A stretch of DNA of 64,000 nucleotides from Ceratodon purpureus (GCA_014871385.1 CM026422.1:22933014-22997013), one strand, 5' to 3'; positions 30,319-42,948 are shown, counted from the first letter of the stretch. Numbers and translations: made by a program. Notes: generated by a model not told the origin, from the letters alone.

Positions 30319-32646
30319 ATGGCACACTCATACATTCAACTTATAAGGTCTAGTGTGCTGATTCTAGCAATCCACATCCTTAGTTGTACTGTACTAATTG
30401 TCCATGCTCAAAACACCAACTTCAGCTACTTGTCCTTTAGCACGCCTGAGCCATTTCTGATGGTCCAAGATGTCCAATATTATGCTGACCAGTCTTGCTT
30501 TTTGATGAATTCGAGAGCAGCATCAATGTTGTCCTCAAGTTGTGGAAGGCTGCTGTACAACGAGACAGTGAGAATGAAAGACTCGCCATCTGGGGCAGTT
30601 GCTTCATTCCAAACCGCCTTCACTTTCAACATTATTGGCTCAAACAGCTACAATTATCCTGGTTTCGGTTACGTACATGCAGATGGATTGGCCTTCACAT
30701 TTGCTAGAGCTATAGACTTCCAGGGCCAAAACCCAGGGGGTACACTATGCCTTATTCAAGCGGCCGAGAATGGGGACCCTTCAAACCGTGTCTTTGCTGT
30801 AGAGTTTGACACCTTCCCAAATTATTGGTATGACGACCCCAGTGATAGCCATATTGGCGTCGACGTCAACAGCATGAACTCCACGTGGTCCTACAACCTC
30901 TGTGGGGGTCAGGTATACAACTGCTCCTATCTTTGCAACGGTGGCTTCTTCACTGCTTGGATCGATTATGACGGTGCGTCGCAAAAGCTTGAGGTCTTCT
31001 TTACCAACGGTTCTTTGTACAACAACACTGCGAAGCCGCGGAGGCCAGTTATTCAGGCTAATCTGTCTTTATCCGAACTGCTGGACGACGACATGTACGT
31101 TGGATTCAGTTCTAGTACCGGTAAATGGAGCGAGGTTCACCAAATCATGTCTTGGAAATTCACTACCACTGGCATGCCAGATATACTTTACGAATCTCCT
31201 TCCCCAGCCGGCGTGGGGACGAATATTTCTGGCAGCATAAACCCAGACGGATCAAGAAAGGTAGGCATCATTGCTGGATTCACCGCTGGAGCAGCTGCAG
31301 CATTGCTGGCTGTGGGCTTCTTCATTGCAAGGCATCGGTCACGCAAATCGTCCATGAATCGTGACGATAAGTTCAACCTCCTGGGTCAGAACCTCGTCCC
31401 TCGGGCATTCACCTACAAAGAGCTCACCAAGGCCACCAAGAACTTCAGCCGAAGCGAGTTGCTCGGAAGTGGTGGCTTCGGAGCCGTGTACAAGGGCACT
31501 CTCCCCTCGGGTGCTGTGGTGGCAGTCAAATGGATGCGCCATGAGAGCAAGCGCGGCGAGGAGAGCTTCCAAGCCGAAGCGGCCAGTCTCAGCCAGATCC
31601 GTCACCGAAATCTCGTCCAGCTACGCGGCTGGTGCAGCGAGGAGGAGAAGCTGTTTCTTGTGTACGACTACATGCGCAACGGCAGCCTGGACGAGTGGCT
31701 CTACCAATCCTCAAATCGGAAGAAGGTAGAGCCACTTCCTCTGACGCTGCGACACTCTGTGCTGAGTGGGGTGGCCACAGCACTCTCGTACTTGCACGAG
31801 GAATGTGCGCAATGCGTCTTGCATAGGGACATCAAGTCCAGCAACGTGCTCCTGGATGGGGAGCTGAATGCGTACTTGGGGGATTTCGGGCTGGCCCGAC
31901 TCATCGACCACCAGAAGATGGAGAAGACGACGATGATGGCAGGAACTTTGGGGTACATGGCCCCGGAGATGCCTCACACGGGCAAAGCCACCAAGGAGAC
32001 GGACGTGTTCAGCTTTGGCGTGCTGATTCTGGAAGTGATGTGTGGATCGCGCCCACTTGAATCGACTGCCATTGAGCGAGGGGATGGTGTTCTAGTGGAC
32101 AGGGTATGGCGTGCACACGAGGCAGGCTATATTCTTCAGGCCGCCGACCCAAGACTGGGTACATTTCCTCGTTCAGCTGTGGATTCAAGCTCGTACAGTG
32201 AATTTGAGTCGCAAGACAAGTCGAGCATTATTAGGAGCAGTGATTTACAAGTTGACGACCATTCACCGATAACCACCCCAGATAGTGGAATGGAAGAGAA
32301 GAGTAGGATCGTCAATCTGCTGCAATTGGGTCTACTTTGCTGCAACCCCAATCCGGAAGATCGACCATCCATGCGCTTGGTGTCCCAGTTGCTGCAGATG
32401 TCTGAGAGTGAAGAGTTTTTAATGCCTCCTTTGCCCGTCTGCAAACCTCACGCTCATTACTCGAAGCCAGGGTTCTCTCAATTTGTCATAAGATCTGCGG
32501 GGAGCTCACCTCCGGTGAGTGCTGTCATTGTACAAGATGCTGGGCTAGGATCTTCCTATTCCACTCCTCCGGTTGATAGTGAACAGCGTGCGGGCATGTT
32601 GACATCTTTCGCCGCTCCAGACTCGTTAGTTTTGTCAGGCCGATAG
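30319..32646 (+). CDS. L-type lectin receptor-like kinase, intronless
   Basis: A 775-aa single-exon protein: signal peptide (1 to about 30), legume-lectin beta-sandwich (about 33-285), a short stalk, one membrane segment (about 314-338) and an RD kinase. The lectin domain keeps the A-D-G-L-A-F motif (Asp122) and the metal-site motif V-E-F-D-T-F (Glu162, Asp164) followed by H-I-G-V-D, so Ca/Mn-dependent sugar or ligand binding is plausible. Cys-containing loops (Cys195, 202, 206) may form disulphides. Kinase: G-S-G-G-F-G at 383-388, Lys404, Glu420, H-R-D at 502-504, D-F-G at 522-524. The domain layout and the lack of introns are normal for L-type lectin receptor kinases of plants, which act at the plasma membrane in defence signalling. 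From residue 312 on it closely resembles the two LysM receptors. It is the only intact lectin member here. Confidence 0.95.
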   Translation: MAHSYIQLIRSSVLILAIHILSCTVLIVHAQNTNFSYLSFSTPEPFLMVQDVQYYADQSCFLMNSRAASMLSSSCGRLLYNETVRMKDSPSGAVASFQTAFTFNIIGSNSYNYPGFGYVHADGLAFTFARAIDFQGQNPGGTLCLIQAAENGDPSNRVFAVEFDTFPNYWYDDPSDSHIGVDVNSMNSTWSYNLCGGQVYNCSYLCNGGFFTAWIDYDGASQKLEVFFTNGSLYNNTAKPRRPVIQANLSLSELLDDDMYVGFSSSTGKWSEVHQIMSWKFTTTGMPDILYESPSPAGVGTNISGSINPDGSRKVGIIAGFTAGAAAALLAVGFFIARHRSRKSSMNRDDKFNLLGQNLVPRAFTYKELTKATKNFSRSELLGSGGFGAVYKGTLPSGAVVAVKWMRHESKRGEESFQAEAASLSQIRHRNLVQLRGWCSEEEKLFLVYDYMRNGSLDEWLYQSSNRKKVEPLPLTLRHSVLSGVATALSYLHEECAQCVLHRDIKSSNVLLDGELNAYLGDFGLARLIDHQKMEKTTMMAGTLGYMAPEMPHTGKATKETDVFSFGVLILEVMCGSRPLESTAIERGDGVLVDRVWRAHEAGYILQAADPRLGTFPRSAVDSSSYSEFESQDKSSIIRSSDLQVDDHSPITTPDSGMEEKSRIVNLLQLGLLCCNPNPEDRPSMRLVSQLLQMSESEEFLMPPLPVCKPHAHYSKPGFSQFVIRSAGSSPPVSAVIVQDAGLGSSYSTPPVDSEQRAGMLTSFAAPDSLVLSGR

Positions 32647-33366
32647 ACTGAAGCTGGTGATACATGTCTTGTGGAAACAGATCTCTAGGGCTTTGCGCAT
32701 AGCAATTGTTGCACCAGCCTGCCATATTGTTATGTGATTTTAGGAATAGTTTTGTAGTCCAAATAGTATTCAGTTTTGGCAGATTATCCAAGCTTAAAAA
32801 ATCAATATTGGATTGTAAAGGAATGAGTTCTAAAAAAATTGGAGTATAAAAATGCATACTTGTCATCATATAGTTCATGAAATAGAAACTGATAAGCAAC
32901 AAAATTGTCCAACTGCTGGATCGTCGACAAATATTACAACTGTCTCAACAATCGTTTGCCACGATAGTGACCGTCCCTCAAATGAGATGGGCTCACTTCT
33001 GATAACATTTACGGGATGAACCCAGATATTTTCAAGTTTTTCACTTGATTCAAGACCTATTTGGTTGCAAGGCATGTATGCTACACTGCAGTGAACTAAG
33101 TTGTCAGGAGATAAGAGACGGCTTTTGAAGAAAAATCAGGCACTTACCAGCAATGAAGTAGACATCAGTATTCAGCAGCACATTTTGCTTCCATAGATCA
33201 TGGAGTTGTAATAATGAATACAGGATATTGTTCACAGTGCATCTAACGAGTCTCCACGTTCTACAATGGCGCTCCATGGCCCAACCATGAGGCAGCCGAT
33301 GATAACAGTCCTTGGAGCCGCTTTTGCTTTCTTCCTCTTCGTGTTACAAAACAATCCCAACAGACA
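32647..33366. other. convergent 3' flanks of the lectin receptor and AUG5
   Basis: A short region between convergent genes. On the plus strand a 40-codon frame with one hydrophobic segment (33266-33388) overlaps the AUG5 stop codon in antisense. I see no family match and treat it as unproven. Confidence 0.4.
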
Positions 33367-36300
33367 TCACAAGAGTTGTTTCTCATAAAATGCAGTTTGG
33401 AGTTGTTTCACAAGAGCCAGCCAAGCACCAACATTTTGACCATCAACTGTCACCCAGTCAACCACGGTAGCTGCCGGTTGCTCCCACCACTCATCAACCT
33501 GCGTAAGGACATCACTTAAGAAATCAAGCTCCAGGGGAAATGAATGCTGTCAAAGGTTTGAAGTGATGCATTTTTGTAACATGACTCTCGCACCAAAAAA
33601 TCCCTCATCAGAAAATTCCCATGGGAAAAAGCTGGGCCGTTACTGCGGCTTCCCAAAAACGAAGATTGGCATTAAACACATGACACAAAGGCGCTAGAAA
33701 ATGACCTTGGCATGAAACAGGACACTCCAACAACGATGTAAATAATGCTAACATTTCAGTATCCAAATACCTAGAGACCCTTCTCCCCTCAAATTTACTC
33801 TATCTAAAACCTAAAATAAAGGAGATCGAATAAACTCACCAACCCACGGACGCGCTTGCAATCTTCTAGGCATCGTTGAGCCTCTTGAACTGCACTCTTA
33901 AGTTCTGGTAGCCACACCTCGAGGGCAAGCTTATCTTCCTCAGCTGACTTCTCGGCGCACTGTGCCACGCTCCTGTAAAGTGCACACACGAATCCAGAAA
34001 ATTGAGAACTTGGAAACATGTTCCTGCATCAACTACGGTGCCACTAAACTCTCAAGCATGGAATACATAATTACCTTTCATACTCGGGTATCGATGCACT
34101 AGCAGCAGTTAGTAGACCACGCCCACTTTTGAGCAGATCCTTTAGAGTCTGTACTTGATTGACTGCTCTAGCTAGATCCTCAATTAGGTTCGCAGACGTT
34201 CCGCCAGGCCGGAGAAAGAACCGTAAAGAGTCCACTATCTGAGTCAGTCCCAAATCCCCACCTTCCCCTCCTGCAGCAAGGAAACGAATCTGAGAATATT
34301 AACATCCCTTGAGCTCTTGTGATTAAAATCGGTTCGAAAAGAACACTCAAGCAGGAACTAGAATAAAGAATCTAAGCAGTGAAGTAATAAAGAGAACACG
34401 AATCTGAGGCACAAATCAAGAGAATGAACATTGAAAAGTGCATTCAGCGAGATCCCAAACTTACCGGCAGGGTAATGTGTCGCTGCTGAAATACGGCAAA
34501 TAGATGGAATAGCAGATGGATCTCCACTTGCTGCCCTTGCAGTGAGCAAATCAGCATTCCTCTCTGCAGCGGCAATGGCTTCGGCTCCGCTTGCGGAATT
34601 GGACATCATTCCTTCTAAAAGGCCCTGATGAAATTCAAACCGAGTCAGCCTTCTATTCGCCGATTACAGACAGGTACCGTAAAAAGCATATTTCTTCACA
34701 TATCACCACTCCAAGCAATTGCTGAAGCATTACAGCGATCAATTACATTACCTGAGAAAAAGCTGGCATCATATACAAGCGGTTATCAGGGCTCCTTTGG
34801 AATGCTGAGAGTTCTCTTTCTATGAGATCGCGTGCAGCATTGGATTTGTTTTGTAGAGACTCGCAAATAGGAATAATGGTGCTTGCAGATTGTTCCCTAG
34901 ATGCCCTTGAGTGGTGCTCCCATGCAGCCGCTGCAGCCTACAAGGGAACAGGAGACATTATAACTGCGTTCAGACACAAATTCAAGAAGTCGCGCTCGTA
35001 CTGGCCATGCTTAGTAGCATATACATAAATGATTAGGTAAAGTTTACATATTCCTTAACACCATTTGTCTACCTCAAACTATTGTCATTTCAATTAATAA
35101 ATTTTGTCTTCAGCCAATCTGCCGCATCTCCTTCCAAAGTCCAATGGTTCACACAGCAGGCAAGAGAGAATTACCATGTTTGCACGGAGAAGGGCAGTAT
35201 AAATGGCTTCTAATCCCATGCGCCTGGAGTCGAACTCTTCTATTCGTTTCCACTTCTGCCGAAGTGCCTCTTCTGCTTTTCTACGTTCTTCGCATAACTT
35301 GTGCAGACGCTGAACCTCTGACGTAAGTGTATTTACACTAGCTCGAACTCCAGCCAGCTCTCTTTCCTTTGCCCACACCTCTAACTGCAAGTTCATATGT
35401 AGAACGATCCTCCATGTTAACCTTCAGGATAATACACGAACAATGACAAAAGGGCAATCATGGTTACAAAATCAACAAACTACTCCTAGGCAATTTGTTG
35501 CACCTCATGTTGTCGTAAAGGTCCAGTGCTTTGCGCACTCGCAGCATCTCCACCAACATCATGGATTCTCAAAATCAGCTCGTCACTTCGCCTCTTGGCC
35601 TCCGCAGCCTGGTTAATTGCATCCTCAGTAGCCATAAACTGATGCGCGTGGGCTCTCTGTCAAAGTTAGACAAAGTTAGTAAGAGAGGGCAATGAATTAG
35701 GAGCGCCAACCATGTGTGCAAGCCTTTCTCATACAAACCACTGACGTAATTAACATATTCAGGTTAGCAACGCAACGTTAACATCAGTACAAGAAGACAA
35801 TCTGCAATAATGGCCAAATTGAAAGGTCTAGCCCTATCAAATACAAGAAGTTGCTGACCTGTCGTTCTCGAAGTTGTTTGAAGGTGTTCTTCGCTTCCTT
35901 ACTGCTACCCCTGGGATTTCGGCGGTGCACATTCAGTAGATCATCTACCTCCGCCGATATGTCCTCGAGGACCCTATTATTCTCGTACCTGTACCTGCAC
36001 ACCTAACGAAGCCTATTAATATAGAGGGCAGGACAATTATACGTTTTGCCATAGCAACTATTAAAAAAGAACCATGTTTGTTCCTGTTTTAAAAACTAAA
36101 CCAAGAACTTTTTGTACTCGGCTTCGACTGTCTGGCTTGTCGAGTCTGGGCTGGAGAGCTAACCACTTCTTGGCAAATCTGAAGTATATTGGTGTCCACA
36201 ATCACCATAACTGAGGGTTGATATTCAGCCAGTCGCAGCATCGCACGGGCAAGCGTTTTAAGAAATAAATTCAGCGCCAGATAAGGATAAAGAACACACC

Positions 36301-37512
36301 TAAGCCGTTCAGCATCAGCTCGAACATCAATCTTCTCGGTTTCAGAGTCGATAGTTGCCACAACACGTTTGGAATAGTCAGCCATTGTCTGTAATAGGAG
36401 AGGAGGATTTTTCAACAGGCTCATTGCAATTTCTTTCACTTCTTCCGGAATGCCATCCCCCTCCACTTCAAAGCTCAACTTCGCAACTTCCAGCTGCCCA
36501 TCAAACTGGCTGCTACCACCATCGTACGCCGGAAAAGAAATCCTAATTTTATCTAACAACCCAGCCGAGAGCACTTCACACGCTTGACGGATATTTCTTT
36601 CCTGAGAAGTCTCCCTCAAAACCTGCTTCTCGTCGGAAGCACTAGCCGATGTAGCAAAATTCGCATCCGCACTGCTCTGCGATCGCTCCGGACCAAAATC
36701 AGACGGCGCCGTCTTCCCTCTCTGCGCATCCCTCGCATGCTCAACATACACGTGAAGCCGTTTCCAATACTCCATAAATATGCGAGTCGACTGCTCCGCC
36801 CGCTGATCATACGACTCCAGCAGCACCTGCTTATGCCTACACCCCCTCAAAATAAGAATCACACACACTCTCCAACTCCAAGAACCTCACTCATCCAAAA
36901 TTCAAACCAACACTCCACTCACCTCGAGTTATTCTTCTCCTCAGAAACACGCTGCCGCTCACACTCCTCCTTCGACACATCCACCATCCGGCTCTTCAAG
37001 TCCTTCCCCATGCGCTGCACAGACAGCCGCAATTTCTCCACCTCATGCTCCGCAGCGTCCCGCTCCCGCAGCGCCTTCTCAATCGAATCCTCATTATCCA
37101 CCACCTTCTCCACGCCATCCCTCGACTTCGGCCTGTCGCCCGTCCCCGGCCTCGATCGGCTCTTATAATCCCCTCTCCTGCGCACACTCTTCCCGGAATT
37201 CGATCTCTCAATCTTCACCACCTCCTCCTTCTCCTTCTCCTTCTCTTTCTCCTTCTCCTCCACAGCCTCCCCCTTCAATTCCCGCTTCGCAAGCACCGGA
37301 CTCCCATGCACATGAATATTACGCCGAATCTTCTCCACCGTCTGGTCGCTCTTCACCCTGTCCAACAAAAACTTCCACACCAGCATCATATTCCCCCGGC
37401 AAATCCTCCGCAGCGCCTCCGCCGACGGCGACGCCCGGTACCCCATCTCCTGCTGCAGCCATTCGATTATCGCCTCCGCAGTCGGCGCCGCCCCCCCGCC
37501 CCCTCCCTGCAT
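33367..37512 (-). CDS. AUG5: augmin (HAUS) complex subunit 5, ten exons
   Basis: Ten exons with GT/AG junctions join in frame to 810 aa: 36923-37512, 36300-36836, 35859-35994, 35504-35656, 35175-35384, 34752-34937, 34465-34624, 34075-34270, 33840-33972, 33367-33498. The start region has the plant AUG5 signature (E-W-L-Q-Q-E-M-G-Y, then I-C-R-G-N-M, then [10 protein letters not shown]) and the last exon has the conserved [17 protein letters not shown] ending. Length is close to that of the Arabidopsis protein. Augmin recruits gamma-tubulin to existing microtubules for branching nucleation in spindle, phragmoplast and cortical arrays. Much of the chain is coiled coil. A Lys/Glu dipeptide run and an Arg/Ser-rich stretch (about residues 80-125) in exon 1 are likely disordered. 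Exon junctions are my reading from sequence; small shifts are possible. Confidence 0.93.
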
Positions 37513-37647
37513 CGCTCCTCACCTCCCCCGAACTCCCAAACCCTCACTCCATCGCCAAACCTCCCACTCCCTTCCTCCCCTCACATCATCGAAATCCAAT
37601 CTCCTCGCTCAAGACTCCAAACATTCTAGGTCCGAGGCTCAATCCCC

Positions 37648-37677
37648 GCCATCGCCATCGCCATCGCCATCGCCATC
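37648..37677 (+). repeat. GCCATC hexamer repeat upstream of AUG5
   Basis: Five perfect GCCATC units lie 136-165 bp before the AUG5 start codon, in the presumed 5' untranslated or promoter region. This is a likely polymorphic microsatellite. Confidence 0.85.
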
Positions 37678-39753
37678 GCGCAATGCGAGCATGCTCGCCA
37701 TCTCGGCGATCTCGAATTCGAATCCCGTCGCGCGCCCTAACGTCTGCTTCGTGTTCGATCACTGACGTCACTTGATTTGCGCTTGATTGTGCGTCAGTGG
37801 ACGGATGATGAGTCGGGGTCCGCCATAGCCGAGCTTGGATGTGAGTCTCGGCGTTGTTCGCGGTTCCGTGACCAGTTCAGTGCGAGGGCGGGAAAAGGTT
37901 TTTGTATGAGGGCGTATCATCGTGTTGTGGACATTTGGGTGCGGGGATGTAGCGCCTGGGTAGATTTCTCTCTCTTCGTCACGGTGGGAGTATGTCGGAG
38001 TTGAGAGTTCGAGATTCGGGTCGCATTTACAGTGAGCGGGTATTTACTGTTTGAAATTCTGCAGTTGGGTGGCTTTAGGGGAATGTACTTCTTTTTTTGG
38101 GAATGTTTGGGAGTTTGTAATGGAAGGTTAATTTATTCAAGTCTCAAGTTTCATCTCTAAGTATTGTATGCAGATGTGCAATTGTAAAAGACTATTTAAT
38201 TTTCTTCAATGCTATCTAATGGGGAATGTTGATTGAGATTTACCTTTGAGAATCTTTTCAAAATTTTACCTTATGTGGAAATTTATGAAAATATTTGTCC
38301 TCACATGTTAATTTGCTATGTACTCTATGTAAATTGCAACCGGAACTTGTGAAAATTCTCCACTTTTTTTTTCATGAAAGAATTGAATTATAGGATGTTG
38401 AATCAATCAGTTTTAGTATAAATCACTCTCATTTGTGATTGATGATCCATGAGACCGCAACTGTATTTCATATGATAATAAGGAAAAAACAATCTCTGTA
38501 GGGAGAGAAGAATTCCCTACAAAGAACATGATCAGAATGTGTGTGAATCCAAATCCCATGCCCAGTTCTAATCCTAGAAAGCATACGGTATGTTGATAGC
38601 AGGTTCGTTCATAAATAATTCTAAAAATTAAAAAAAAAAAATTAAAGATGGAAAAAAAATATGAAAATTATTTTTATGTAATATTAGTCTATTTTTAATT
38701 CAACTAAGATTATTTTCGGTAAATTTTTTTTGAAAAAAAATTGAAAAATTAATTTTGTAGGAGAAGAACCTTATTTTTCTAAAAAAAATAAAAATATCCA
38801 TTTAAGGGTGAACGAACCTGCTATCAACGTACGGTAGGTGGAAGATTGCTGATTGTCCATTGAGAAGAGAAAATAATGTATTACATGAGTAGCACACTGG
38901 GAGTGCTGGACTCCAGTACTAAGTTAGTAGCAGTCCCCATTCACCGACCATTGGGTGTTGATCTTCTACCAAATCAATGGACTGAATAGTTGGTAAATTT
39001 TGCCATGGAGTACAGTCTACACGACAGTTACCTCCTCTGCAAATTCATTGGCAAACTTAAAAATCATGGACAACTTTGTAATAATTTTGAAATAAAATTA
39101 AAAATAAAAATAAAAATTAAAAAAACTCATGGACAATGGTAAGCAGACATGTAAGGGAAATGACGATCAGCAGGGAGCCACATGATAGAGCATGATCTAC
39201 TTGGAAGACAGTTTCATTGATCATTGAATTGAAGAACAAGTACATCCTCCAAGATTATACTGAAGCTGCACCGCATGCTTCATTTCTCTTGATCAGAAGA
39301 ATATTAAGTTAGTGATCACTAAGTTATCACCAAGCGAGTAATATACAATTCACAACCAGGAACTGAGGTCCTAATTAGTATAGCTACTGGTATCACCCTG
39401 AAGACTTGTGTGTTTGCATTCTCTAAATGCGCTTCCTCCACGTGCGTTGAGTCACATGCTGTATCAAGCATGTAATAACTCTCGAGATTTTAGAGGTCAC
39501 AGGAATTTCAGTTGCATTTGAACAACAGCAATCTGCAAACATAATGTACCACCAAAATCACATGGTTTAGCAAAGAGTTAGTCTTTTTTGAGTTTATTGT
39601 TCAGGTAATTTGTAGGATTAGCAAACTGGTAGAGTGGTTATTGTGTCTTCTTTCCAGTTTGATGATTGAGTTGCTTGAGTTGCAAACAAGGAGATTCTAG
39701 AATAAAAAGTCTGCTTGACCCACTGCCTGTTGCGTTTGTGAGGTTGGAAGTGC
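37678..39753. other. AUG5 promoter side and gene-free region
   Basis: No coding exon was recognised on either strand, although I searched the minus strand for the missing 3' exons of the folate-biopterin transporter. The region contains the MITE at 38584-38836 and several poly-A/T tracts (38620-38780, 39090-39125). Confidence 0.5.
38584..38836. mobile_element. MITE, about 253 bp, copy A
   Basis: The ends are inverted repeats. The inner 19 bp (TTGATAGCAGGTTCGTTCA at 38593-38611 and its reverse complement at 38809-38827) match perfectly, and the outer nine bases match at seven positions (TACGGTATG against TACCGTACG). The interior is A/T-rich with no coding capacity. A diverged second copy lies at 63364-63617. 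No clear target duplication is visible. Confidence 0.7.
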
Positions 39754-42700
39754 TTACCAAAGTTGAACTCTCCGCAAATGGACGTGCTTTAAGTAGTGGT
39801 TGAATAAGAAAGTGCTCAGCATGAGACCACCCCAGCTGATCATCGGAGAAGCTCCCAGGCTTGTGGATTCTACTTGCAGCTCATCAGTCTGGCAGCAAAG
39901 CACGATGGAAGACAGATTGGGAATGACGAGTTGAGTGATCAGAAACCAGAGCACGGGTCTGCAATTGCACAGATGCAACACCGTCACAAATTTACCAGTA
40001 CTTGAACCAACCACTTGATTTAGAACGAGAGGAGCATGGTTTGCATAGTACTGGTTTCAACCTAGCTAAGTATATGCCTTAATGAACGCATTTATCTGTC
40101 CTATATTTGACAACAACTCAGAAGCAAACAATCAGGAGATTAATACCTTACTTAACCATGGTCGCACTACCTAAGTTAGTTTCAAAGCTGAATCAGAAAA
40201 CGGCATTTTCATTCACTTCAACTATAGGAGGTAACCAGCCCGTGCATTCATTAATCTAGGTGCAAAGTTGTTGATACCCAAATGATATTACACCTTGATC
40301 CTAGTCAGATGAGGTAATGGGGCTCTTACTGCACTATGGCTGGCTGCTTCATGATATCCGAGACTGTCGACTTCAGCTCTTGCCACATCCCTCTCTGCTG
40401 TCCTCGCTGCCCTTCCACAGCTTCAGGATGTTCACAAATCGACTGAGCTTCTGCGTTCAACTGCTCTGAATGTCTTTGAAGCTCTTCCATCTACAAAGTC
40501 ACAAGTTTCACAAGAATCTAATTAGGGTCATCGTCTGAATAATTAGGTGTAGTTCATCCTAGACGGACTCAAAACAGGGCATTACCTCCATGAGATCAAG
40601 CTCTTCAATTAGGTCCAGATCATTTGCATCCAAGGTGAAAATGTCGTGCTGCACTTCTTTGTGTATATCTGGGCTGGTGGTTTTTAAAACAAGTTCATCT
40701 TTCTCAAGTCCATTTTGTCCTATCTGTATCCAATCTTCATCATCATGACGATCATGTTCACTGTTTTCTTCCACTCGTGGTGCAAGGACCTTATCACGTT
40801 TTCCTGTGAATATTTGCTTCAGATTCATTAACGACCTGAGTTAATAGCGACCGAAACAAATTTAGTTTCTATATCATACTCTGGTCATGAAGCTCGCTGA
40901 CAACTGCATTCTTTGACGATGATATCCAGGTGACAGCCCATCTCATTAAACACGATACTTACATCTATCAATCAAAACATGAACGTGATAACGTCGCGAG
41001 CCACAACCTTCACATAACTGTTCATCACCGATGCCAATACTTGCTCATTGAGCAACGTTACAGATAGAATGGAGTTTATTAAACACACCTTCACTCTGGT
41101 CAGAAATCCAAGGCAACCTCATAACAGCAACCGCATCACTGTCATCGGAGAATCGTCTTTCTTTGACAAAGGCCTGCAACATAATTGTATCCAAGTATCC
41201 GTCCTCCTCGATAAAACTATTCAGCATGCCATAGTAATCTACATCGATAGGAGGTTCATCGAGGACATTAATGCCAAGTAGATCCCTACTCCCAATCTCC
41301 AGAACATCGTAGTTGCCTTCATCTATAGCCATAGCCACTTGACCTAATTTCTCCTCGCCTAGCAGCCCACACGCAAATAGCTGCAAAATTGGGAAAACTG
41401 AAAAGAGGAGGAAGATGCCTTCTACGTTGAAGATCGCTAAACCTAGTCCCCCGCATATGCTGCCGAGGATACCACCAAATGCTATAGCGAACCAGGAGAT
41501 CGGTTGCAAAGCTTCTGCAGAATCAATCCTGACAATCCAAGCTCACAAGTTTTAACCATGACCTGGTTGGTACATGCCATGATGTCCCGTCCCTGAGTTA
41601 CAGAGTGGGAAAACTCATAATGCAATTAGAAAGAATAGAGTATGCATCCATATTCCAATTATCATTTGATCCGAATAGCTGCAATGACAGATTTCACAGA
41701 GGATAAGAGTAAACCTGTTCGCTCTTGCTGCTTCTACAACCATAGCATCTACAACCACATCCACTATGGCAGCACCAATATTTTGAGTGGTGAGAAGCAC
41801 CGCCAAATAAACATAGGATGCTCTCGAAGGTGCCATTTGTGCGAGCGCAATCCATGGGAGGAAGGATAGAATACTTGAGACAATCAAGTAGGAAAGACGT
41901 TTCCTGTCTCTGTTTGGGGTGAAATCTGACACAAAACTGCAAAACACATAACAAAGATATCATTTACATAACAAATGAGATTTGTGTGGAAACTGAGATG
42001 GTAAACAAGTAGACCACTAACACATGTCATGGGCTCTCTTTGAATGGAAGGTTTTAGGTTTCACCTCGGTTGATACCTTACACGACGAACACATATGATG
42101 AAGAGACTTATATTTCGGGACTTCAAAATTATGCATTGCCCTTGGCATTTTCTTCATATTCGTTGATTGAGAAAGAACTGATATAAGTGAAAATTCATCG
42201 AAATGAACAGTCAGATATACATGAGATATGCATAAAATAGCAGAAAACATAACGATCAGGAAAGGATGGGCAACGCACCCAAAGATGGGCTTGACACTCC
42301 AAGGAAAGAAGGCTGTAGAAACTAAAACTTGAGAAGCTGGAGGACTAAGCCGTAGTTTATCTTTGATCTGATAAGAAATTCCCATCCAGGCAAAGGAGCG
42401 AAAACCCTGCAGACAGTGAAGATTTGCTTAGCCAAAGCCGTTGTTCATAGATAAGAAATTGCAGGCACATGATCTTCTGAAACGACAGTCAACAAGTTTT
42501 TGCTCGATGACATTTCAGTCTAACAGTCTAACTTGTAATTCCATAAACACCCTCACTGCAGGCAACACGGTGGTTTAGTCTCTCATTTGATAGGAAACCG
42601 GCAACAGTAGGGTTTCAAAGGGTTTAGTGACAGCAGTGTTCGGTAGTTTTATGCAGGCACCATGTAGATGCCAGTCTGCCCCTACTGAAATATTACTGTG

Positions 42701-42948
42701 CATAATTTCTAATTCCTCTTAATTTTCATTTTCCATTTTCGTGCTTGCTTTATATACAAATCTGTCACTTCGTTTGCTTTCTCTTGAATGATCACGAACG
42801 TGAACTGTACAAAAACATACTCTGAAGCATTGAATACAAATCCTGAAGGCAGGGTAGGATGAATTCATACCTGTGTCAAATAAATCAACGTTATAAGACA
42901 CAGAAAATGTGCTTTGTAGGAGCTCGGGATTGCTCGTATCCACCTCAT
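39754..42948 (-). CDS. folate-biopterin transporter family protein, C-terminally truncated
   Basis: Seven exons join in frame: 42871-42948, 42279-42406, 41715-41936, 41089-41528, 40586-40803, 40330-40490 and 39758-39958. They match plant folate-biopterin transporters (major facilitator type): L-I-Y-L-T-Q-G-F-R-S-F-A-W, F-F-P-W-S-V-K-P-I-F-G, a D-V-V-V-D-A-M segment, Q-P-I-S-W-F-A-I-A-F-G-G, a long acidic cytoplasmic loop, then V-L-W-F-L-I-T and P-N-L-S-S-I-V. The last exon ends in a good donor (TTTG|GTAAGC), but no following exon was found before AUG5. Reading through the donor gives TGG-TAA and a 483-aa product with about eight of the usual twelve membrane segments. So this is a pseudogene without frame damage, a new short form, or a gene with a 3' end I failed to see. 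The family moves folates or pterins across plastid or other membranes. Confidence 0.75.

Noticed and set aside
36584..37629. Long plus-strand frames (about 194 codons each) over the first exons of AUG5
   Set aside because: They are antisense shadows of GC-rich AUG5 exons with no family match.
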